Below are positions 59,156-64,000 of a stretch of 64,000 bases of DNA, piece after piece. The stretch is from positions 248,001 to 312,000 of the forward strand of contig NZ_BAAAXG010000012.1 in assembly GCF_039535475.1 (NCBI RefSeq), in the 5' to 3' direction. The notes below the pieces were generated by a model. The model worked only from the letters and a program-made list of their open reading frames with translations, did not search any database and was not told the DNA's origin. Within the stretch, counting starts at the first letter, position 1; every line of letters starts with the position of its first letter. The stretch is from Streptomyces showdoensis (GTDB lineage Bacteria; Actinomycetota; Actinomycetes; Streptomycetales; Streptomycetaceae). A program made the position numbers and the translations under genes.

Positions 59156-59716
59156 ATGCGCGCGATACGCGTCGCCACCGCCCTGCTCGCCGCCCCCCTC
59201 GCCACCGCCGCCCTCGCCCTCGCGGCGCCGGCGGCGCTGGCGGAGGACGGCGGACCGAAGGACGGCACGGGACACGGCATCACGTCCTTCGGCTTCTCCG
59301 TCACCCCGCAGACCGTCGCGCCCGGCGGCACCGTCACGCTCAAGGCCGACGGGTGCGAGGTGCCCTCCGTGACCGTCGAGTCCGGGGTCTTCGACACCGT
59401 CACCCTCTCCGAGGGCCACCAGGGCACCGCCACCGTCGACTTCGACGCCAAGGCGGGCACCCAGTACGAGGTGACCTTCGACTGCAAGGGCGAACGCGGC
59501 ACCACCCAGCTCACCGTCTCCGGCACCGGCGGACACCAGGACGGCGGCACCACCGGCGCCCACAAGGGCGTCAAGGCCGGCTTCGGCACCGCCGCGGGCG
59601 CGGACGGCTCCGACGGCATCGGCGTCACCGAGGCGGTCACCGGCGCGGTGCTCATCGTGGGCGCGCTCGGCGCCGCCGTGGTGCTGATCCGCCGCCGCGG
59701 CACCTCCGGCACCTGA
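59156..59716 (+). CDS. secreted, C-terminally membrane-anchored protein
   Basis: 186 residues. A signal peptide (residues 1-28, cut near ALAEDGG), then an Ig-like beta domain (ITSFGFSVTPQTVAPGGTVTLKADGCEVPSVTV..., with two Cys that can form a disulphide), a Gly/His linker, and a C-terminal hydrophobic helix (VTGAVLIVGALGAAVVLI) ending RRRG. This is the layout of a surface protein retained by its C-terminus. No LPxTG-type sorting motif is seen before the helix, so a sortase substrate role is uncertain. GGAGGA ribosome site at 59145. A class F sortase gene follows. Confidence 0.8.
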   Translation: MRAIRVATALLAAPLATAALALAAPAALAEDGGPKDGTGHGITSFGFSVTPQTVAPGGTVTLKADGCEVPSVTVESGVFDTVTLSEGHQGTATVDFDAKAGTQYEVTFDCKGERGTTQLTVSGTGGHQDGGTTGAHKGVKAGFGTAAGADGSDGIGVTEAVTGAVLIVGALGAAVVLIRRRGTSGT

Positions 59717-59831
59717 GCCGGGCCGAGGGGAACCCGATACGGCCCCTCCGCCCCGGAGTGACGAGGTCCGGAGCGGAGGGGCGCCAGTCCCACCCCCGCA
59801 CGGGGGTACGAGGAGAGGGCGAGGGCGGACG

Positions 59832-60491
59832 GTGCAGGGGTCGAACGGGCCGGGACGGCGCGGCGCCTGGGGCGTCGTCGCCGTCGTCCTCCTGATCGGG
59901 GTGCACCTCCTGCGCGGCGGCACGGACGCGCTCCGGGCCGACGGCCCGCCGCAGCCCCTGGCCGCCGCCGCCCCCGACACCGCCGGAGCGGTCCCCGCCG
60001 CCGTCCCCGACGCGGCCCCCGGCCCGCTGCCCGCCTCGCCGCCCGTCCGGGTCCGGGTGCCGGCCCTCCGCGTCGACGCGCCGGTCGCCCGGGTGGGCCT
60101 GGACGCCGACGGCTGGATCGAGGCCCCGCCCCCGCGGGAGCGCGCCCTCGCCGGCTGGTTCACCGGCGCCGTCACCCCCGGCGAACGCGGCACGGCCGTC
60201 GTCGTCGGGCACGTCGACACCCCGGAGGGCCGCGGGGTCTTCTACGATCTCGGCGCCCTCGCCAAGGGGCGGCAGGTCGAGATCGCCCGCGCGGACGGCC
60301 GCACCGCCGTCTTCACCGTGTACGGCATCGAGCTCGTCCCCAAGGACGGCTTCCCCGCCGCCCGCGTCTACGGCTCCACCGGCCTGCCGGAACTCCGCCT
60401 GATCACCTGTGGCGGCCCGTACGCGCCGGACGGCGGCTACGCGGGCAACGTGGTCGTCTCGGCCCGGCTGACCGCCGTCCGGAGCCGGTGA
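59832..60491 (+). CDS. class F sortase
   Basis: 219 residues. An N-terminal membrane helix (WGVVAVVLLIGVHLL) is followed by an Ala/Pro-rich linker and the sortase beta-barrel. The catalytic residues are H127 (VVGHVDT), C193 (LITCGG) and R212 (VSARL). Class F (also called E/F in actinobacteria) sortases are transpeptidases at the outer membrane face; their targets are poorly known. The secreted protein encoded upstream is a natural candidate substrate by position only. GTG 59832. Confidence 0.88.
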   Translation: MQGSNGPGRRGAWGVVAVVLLIGVHLLRGGTDALRADGPPQPLAAAAPDTAGAVPAAVPDAAPGPLPASPPVRVRVPALRVDAPVARVGLDADGWIEAPPPRERALAGWFTGAVTPGERGTAVVVGHVDTPEGRGVFYDLGALAKGRQVEIARADGRTAVFTVYGIELVPKDGFPAARVYGSTGLPELRLITCGGPYAPDGGYAGNVVVSARLTAVRSR

Positions 60492-60624
60492 CCCCCGCGA
60501 CCGGCCCCGGACGCGACCTGACGGACTTCCGGAACGGACTGGACCGGGACCGGAGGGGGGCCGTCAATGGGAGGGCAGGGAGCCGGCGTCGGGGGGCGTC
60601 GGGCTCCCACCGGCACCCCGGCGC

Positions 60625-61944
60625 TCAGCCGATGCCCTGTCGGTCCGGCTCCAGGGCGAAGGCCCGGTCCGCCGCCTCCGGCACCGTGCGCTCCACCAGC
60701 TGGACCAGGAGCGTGCGGTGCCGCAGCAGCGGCTCGGCGCGCTCCGGCGGGACCCGCGTCAGCAGGTCGTCCAGGCCCGCGAGCATCCGCCGCGACACCT
60801 GGGGGCTGCCCGCCGCGCAGCCGCGGATCTCGGCGAAGCCCAGGTCCACCAGGTCCGTCCACTCCGGCCCGTCCTGCACGAGCCGCACCGTCCCGCCGCC
60901 GCGCCGCCGGTCCCGGTACGCGACCGCCCCCAGCGGCCGGTCGGCGAGCGCCGCCAGGAACTGGACGATCCGGTCCAGGCACTGCACGGCCGTCGTCGGG
61001 TCGTTGACGGCGGGGGAGAGCGCCCGCAGCGCGATGTCCGAGAGCTGCCGCAGCCCGAAGCCCAGGTCCTGGTGGAAGGTCCGCTCGATGCCCACCGACA
61101 CCGCGCTCGCCACCCGGCGCGGCACCGTCCCGCCGTGCACGGCCAGGATCGGCGTCCCCGGCACCACGAAGTCGCCGATCCGCGGCAGCAGCCGCAGCAC
61201 CACCCCGTGCCGCCGGGCCGCCGCGACCAGGAGCGCCGTGTTCACGTCCCGCAGCACCCCCGCCCGGCCCCGGTACACCAGCTCGCCGCTCGCCGGCCCG
61301 AGCTCCCCGGCCCCCGCCGGGTGCGCCGGGGTCTTCTCCAGCACCCGGAACGCCTCCCAGGTGATCCGGTCGACCACGTGGCCCACCCGCATCAGCCGCA
61401 GCGTCGAGTTCACGTACGCCACGAAGAGCAGCAGGCTGAGGGCCACCATCACGAGCGTCAGGATCGACTGCACCAGGGGCACGGTCGTCACGAGCCGCGG
61501 GTCGGTCTCGCTCTCGTACGAGGTCAGCACGAGCAGCGACAGCAGGAAGGTGGAGAGGAAGACGGAGAAGGCCGCCTTCGTGATCCGGCTCCGGATGAAG
61601 ATCCGCACGATGCGGGGGCTGAACTGCCCGCTCGCCATCTGCACGGCGACCAGCGAGATCGAGAAGACCACACCGATGAAGGTCATCATGGCCGAGCTGA
61701 TGGTGGTCACGATCGTCTTCGCGTCGTCGGCGATCCCGACGAGGTCCGTGACCGCCTCGTACTCCCCGGCCTCCTGCAGCGTCTCGACGATCGCCGTGTC
61801 CAGGCCGGAGCATCCCCACCACAGCAGGGTGATCAGCACCATCGACGCGACGGGCGCGAACCAGAAGGTGTCCCGCAGGTGCTCGCGCAGCGGCGAGAGC
61901 ATCCGGGGCCTGCGGTACGGGACGGAGGGCGAAGGACGGTCCAT
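60625..61944 (-). CDS. DUF2254 family integral membrane protein
   Basis: 439 residues. Four membrane helices in the first ~170 residues (FAPVASMVLITLLWWGCSG, TTISSAMMTFIGVVFSISLVAVQMASGQFSPRIVRIFI, FSVFLSTFLLSLLVL, SILTLVMVALSLLLFVAYVNS) and a long cytoplasmic part with GHVVDRITWEAFRVLE and LRALSPAVNDPTTAVQCLDRI. These are DUF2254 signatures; function unknown. ATG 61944. Convergent with the sortase. Confidence 0.9.
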   Translation of the reverse strand: MDRPSPSVPYRRPRMLSPLREHLRDTFWFAPVASMVLITLLWWGCSGLDTAIVETLQEAGEYEAVTDLVGIADDAKTIVTTISSAMMTFIGVVFSISLVAVQMASGQFSPRIVRIFIRSRITKAAFSVFLSTFLLSLLVLTSYESETDPRLVTTVPLVQSILTLVMVALSLLLFVAYVNSTLRLMRVGHVVDRITWEAFRVLEKTPAHPAGAGELGPASGELVYRGRAGVLRDVNTALLVAAARRHGVVLRLLPRIGDFVVPGTPILAVHGGTVPRRVASAVSVGIERTFHQDLGFGLRQLSDIALRALSPAVNDPTTAVQCLDRIVQFLAALADRPLGAVAYRDRRRGGGTVRLVQDGPEWTDLVDLGFAEIRGCAAGSPQVSRRMLAGLDDLLTRVPPERAEPLLRHRTLLVQLVERTVPEAADRAFALEPDRQGIG

Positions 61945-62067
61945 CCGGCGCAGGGTAGGCGCAGTCGTCCCCTAGGGAGCGGCGACGCCCCGTGCGCCCC
62001 GAGTCGTACCCGGAACGGTCCTCCGGACGTACGAGACCGGGCCCCGGCGGCGCCGAGGATGGAACAC

Positions 62068-62532
62068 ATGAACCGCACCGCCCTCGCCCTCGCCGCCGCC
62101 GGCACCTTCGCCGCCCTCGCCTTCACCGGAGCCGTCGCCGCTCCCGCCGTCTCCGACTGGTGGGACGGCCGCCACGACGAGTACGCGTCGTACGCGACCG
62201 GCTCCGCCGCCAAGGCCGACCGGGCCTCGGTGCCGCGCTGGCTCCCGGACGCCGCCGCCTCCGTCGAGTACGGCATGAAGACCACCGGCGGCGACCGCGC
62301 CCTGAAGGCCGGCCTCCCGTCGGCCGAGCTGCCCGCCGGGTGCACGCCCCTCCCGTCCGACGCCTCCCGCCCGGCCCCGGTCCTCACCCCCGACTGGTTC
62401 CCCGAGGACGCGAAGGAGAAGGCCACCGCACGCTGCGGCCTCTACTACGCGTACACGGACGGCCACACCCTGTACGCCTGGCAGGACAACCAGGACTGGA
62501 TCAAGGACAACAAGGCGGGTTCACCCCACTGA
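62068..62532 (+). CDS. small secreted hypothetical protein
   Basis: 154 residues with a signal peptide (MNRTALALAAAGTFAALAFTGAVAAPA). The mature part has Trp/Tyr/Asp-rich segments (SDWWDGRHDEYASYATG, then YYAYTDGHTLYAWQDNQDWIKDN) and two Cys (PAGCTPLP, ARCGLYY). No family recognised. ATG 62068 is preceded by GAGGATGGA; ATG 62059 is an alternative giving three more residues. Divergent from the DUF2254 gene. Confidence 0.75.
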   Translation: MNRTALALAAAGTFAALAFTGAVAAPAVSDWWDGRHDEYASYATGSAAKADRASVPRWLPDAAASVEYGMKTTGGDRALKAGLPSAELPAGCTPLPSDASRPAPVLTPDWFPEDAKEKATARCGLYYAYTDGHTLYAWQDNQDWIKDNKAGSPH

Positions 62533-62547
62533 CCACGGAAAACGCTG

Positions 62548-62577
62548 GTGAAAGGCACCTCGAACCCCTGGTAGAGT
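62548..62577 (+). promoter_or_regulatory. candidate tRNA promoter (GTGAAA-18-TAGAGT)
   Basis: TAGAGT (62572-62577) is a good -10 box; the -35 match GTGAAA (62548-62553) is weak. It lies about 45 bases before the tRNA. Confidence 0.4.
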
Positions 62578-62621
62578 TATCCATGTCGCCGCGGGGAACA
62601 CCCCGGAGCGGCAGACACCCG

Positions 62622-62709
62622 GTCCGGGTGGCGGAATGGCAGACGCGCTAGCTTGAGGTGCTAGTGCCCTTTATCGGGCGTGGGGGTTCAAGTCCCCCCT
62701 CGGACACCA
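62622..62709 (+). tRNA. tRNA-Leu (anticodon GAG)
   Basis: 88 nt including an encoded CCA. Acceptor stem GTCCGGG/CTCGGAC, anticodon stem CTAGC/GCTAG with loop TTGAGGT giving anticodon GAG, a long variable arm (TGCCCTTTATCGGGCG) typical of class II tRNAs, and T arm GGGGG-TTCAAGT-CCCCC. It reads CUC and CUU Leu codons. Confidence 0.97.
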
Positions 62710-62711
62710 GA

Positions 62712-62745
62712 CGGAAAGACCCCAGCGAGAGCTGGGGTCTTTCCG
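62712..62745. terminator. strong terminator after the tRNA
   Basis: A 15-bp perfect stem (CGGAAAGACCCCAGC with GCTGGGGTCTTTCCG) around the GNRA tetraloop GAGA, followed by CGTTT. It sits 3 bases after the tRNA and 6 before the stop of the convergent methyltransferase gene, so it serves both. Confidence 0.9.
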
Positions 62746-62750
62746 CGTTT

Positions 62751-63467
62751 CTACCCCTCGGCCTTGCGCGCCACGACCAGCCGGCAGTTGGGGCTGCCGT
62801 CCTCCCGCACGCCCAGGGAGGGCAGCGGCAGCAGCTCCACCCGGAATCCGGCCGCCTCCAGGCGGCGGCGGACGTCCGCGAGGCGGAAGGTGCGGTAGTA
62901 CATGACGAACGGGGGCCGCCACAGCGCGTTGCGGACCCGCATCACCGCGTCGAAGCCCCACAGCGTCCAGTAGGGGGCGGAGCCGACGCGGGGCGGGGCG
63001 GGCAGCGGGAAGGCGAGGGTGCCGCCGGGGCGCAGGGCCGCGTGGACGCCGCGGAAGAGGGTCTCCTGCTCGGCGGGGAGGAAGTGGCCGAAGGCGCCGA
63101 AGCTGACCGCGAGGTCGAAGACCGGGGCGAAGGGGAGGTCGAGCGCGTCGGCCCGGACGAGGGTCGCCTCCGGGTGCGCCGTACGGGCCCCGGCGAGCAT
63201 GCCGGCGCTGAAGTCGACGCCGGTGACGGGCCCCGCGCACACCGAGCGCAGGACCGAGAGCCCCGCGCCCGTGCCGCAGCAGACGTCCAGGCCGGTGTCG
63301 AAGGGGCCGAGCGGCTCCAGGGCGTCGGCGACCGCGCCCAGCAGGCGGTCCGGGGTGCGGAACGGGGTCGCGTCGAACGTGGCGGCGAGCAGGTCGTAGC
63401 CGTGCTCGACCGACGAGAGGGCCTGCACGGTCAGCTCGCGGAGGGTGGGGCCCTCGGGGGAGAACAT
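62751..63467 (-). CDS. class I SAM-dependent methyltransferase
   Basis: 238 residues. Motif I GLDVCCGTGAGLSVL, acidic ribose contact VTGVDFSAGM, then FDLAVSFGAFGHFLPAEQETLFRGVHAALRPGG. The C-terminal LLPLPSLGVREDGSPNCRLVVARK closes the sheet. Methyltransf_25/11 type, acceptor unknown. ATG 63467. It shares its terminator with the convergent tRNA-Leu. Confidence 0.87.
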   Translation of the reverse strand: MFSPEGPTLRELTVQALSSVEHGYDLLAATFDATPFRTPDRLLGAVADALEPLGPFDTGLDVCCGTGAGLSVLRSVCAGPVTGVDFSAGMLAGARTAHPEATLVRADALDLPFAPVFDLAVSFGAFGHFLPAEQETLFRGVHAALRPGGTLAFPLPAPPRVGSAPYWTLWGFDAVMRVRNALWRPPFVMYYRTFRLADVRRRLEAAGFRVELLPLPSLGVREDGSPNCRLVVARKAEG

Positions 63468-63497
63468 GCCCCGACCCTACGGTCTACCGCCCGGCGG

Positions 63498-63926
63498 TCA
63501 CAGGGTGCTGCGCACCTGCGGCGGCACGCTCCAGGCCGGGGCGATCCCGGTCAGCTGGCAGATGAGCAGGTAGAGCGGGATGGGCGGGGTGTACGGGGAG
63601 CCGCCGTCCGGGTGGTGGATCAGCCGAGGGCGGCGGTCGGGGACGACGGCGCCCGGGGCGTAGCAGGAGGGCAGCGGCCAGGTCAGGTCGAGGTCGGAGC
63701 CGGCCGGGACCAGCCACCACCACCAGTCGCCGTCCGCGTACACACAGCCCTTGGCGGGGAGCCGGGACAGGATGCGGAAGCCGTAGCGGGCGGGGACGCC
63801 GACGGCGTCGCAGCCGAGGGTGGCGGGGAGGTCGGCGGGGAGGCGGAGGCGGGTCACGCCGACGGGGTTGCGGCGGGGGTAGTTCTCGGGGCTCTTGCGG
63901 GCGCGCGGGACGAGCAGCGTCGCCAT
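63498..63926 (-). CDS. hypothetical protein (142 aa)
   Basis: 142 residues. The sequence contains CDAVGVPARYGFRILSRL, a four-Trp run in DGDWWWWLVPAGSDLDL and CYAPGAVVPDRRPRLIHHPDGGSPYTPPIPLYLLICQLTGI. No family recognised with confidence, but small proteins of this kind are often encoded directly after ATP-binding regulators in Streptomyces. ATG 63926 follows GAGGTCC; GTG 63938 (four codons longer) would overlap the upstream stop. Likely in an operon with the partial gene at the right edge. Confidence 0.65.
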   Translation of the reverse strand: MATLLVPRARKSPENYPRRNPVGVTRLRLPADLPATLGCDAVGVPARYGFRILSRLPAKGCVYADGDWWWWLVPAGSDLDLTWPLPSCYAPGAVVPDRRPRLIHHPDGGSPYTPPIPLYLLICQLTGIAPAWSVPPQVRSTL

Positions 63927-63931
63927 GGACC

Positions 63932-64000
63932 TCAGCACGGCTCCGCCATGCCGTGCGCGAGCTCCGCCCAGACGACCTGCGCCGTGCCGTGTCCGGTGCG
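63932..64000 (-). CDS. C-terminus of an upstream gene (possibly ATP-binding HATPase-like), partial
   Basis: Twenty-two codons and a TGA are visible (ending ...VVWAELAHGMAEPC); the rest lies past the window. The assignment to an ATP-binding (anti-sigma/RsbW-like) protein rests only on the usual gene order with the small protein downstream and is weak. Confidence 0.4.
   Translation of the reverse strand, partial: RTGHGTAQVVWAELAHGMAEPC

Noticed and set aside
1..64000. Prophage, integrative element or genomic island
   Set aside because: No integrase, transposase, replication gene or attachment-site duplication was seen, and the single tRNA gene has no integrase beside it; base composition looks even throughout.

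Overview
This is a high-GC actinobacterial chromosome segment, almost certainly Streptomyces. The signs are third-position G/C bias, long false open frames on the opposite strand of real genes, frequent GTG starts, GTGA/ATGA overlaps, and families typical of the genus (DUF2254, LtrA, class F sortase, MmyB-like regulators, WYL regulators, LanL-type enzymes). I see no phage, transposase, plasmid replication genes, CRISPR array or rRNA. There is one tRNA, tRNA-Leu(GAG), at 62622-62709. The left edge cuts an MFS transporter and the right edge cuts a gene of which only 22 C-terminal codons are visible.

Layout. 1-3505: MFS exporter with a carboxypeptidase-regulatory-like tail, then an unknown protein. 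3722-10897: a peptidase block (M55 D-aminopeptidase, M20, S9 and S66 LD-carboxypeptidase as a tight operon, then a secreted S15-type hydrolase). 10907-12877: adenosine deaminase and a GntR regulator that share a palindrome. 13042-17683: small membrane and secreted proteins, a DUF5107/TPR protein, a methyltransferase and a GNAT protein. 17748-22285: a candidate class IV lanthipeptide locus made of a LuxR-type regulator, a 54-residue secreted peptide, a LanL-like synthetase and a 41-residue precursor-like peptide, followed by a terminator. 22331-31416: GNAT, sulfite-oxidase-like protein, aminotransferase-like protein, two MBL hydrolases, DedA and a phosphodiesterase. 31483-38527: amino-acid permease, small proteins, alpha/beta hydrolase, LtrA, two damaged genes and a pterin dehydratase. 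38560-45300: methyltransferases, a WYL regulator with its divergent target, NmrA/AraC pair, RICIN protein and aldo-keto reductase. 45365-50125: a Liv-type ABC importer with a LivH-LivM-LivF fusion. 50216-56893: acyl-CoA ligase, LysR with a bile-acid-symporter-family protein, isochorismatase-like protein, ferredoxin and FAD monooxygenase. 57002-64000: FdhD, KASIII, secreted protein plus sortase, DUF2254, tRNA, methyltransferase and unknowns.

The most interesting locus is the lanthipeptide candidate: the synthetase keeps all three LanC zinc ligands, and the peptide downstream ends in a Thr/Ser/Cys-rich stretch. Regulatory palindromes are also unusually clear here (GntR/add, WYL pair, LysR pair, S15 promoter), and several genes look leaderless.

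Quality warning. At least six genes carry +1 shifts, four of them in C/G homopolymers, where removing one base restores a family-typical reading frame. A roughly 670-bp stretch (about 36.94-37.61 kb) changes frame eight or more times across two unrelated convergent genes. These look more like sequence or assembly errors than real gene decay. All family assignments come from reading motifs; no database search was possible.
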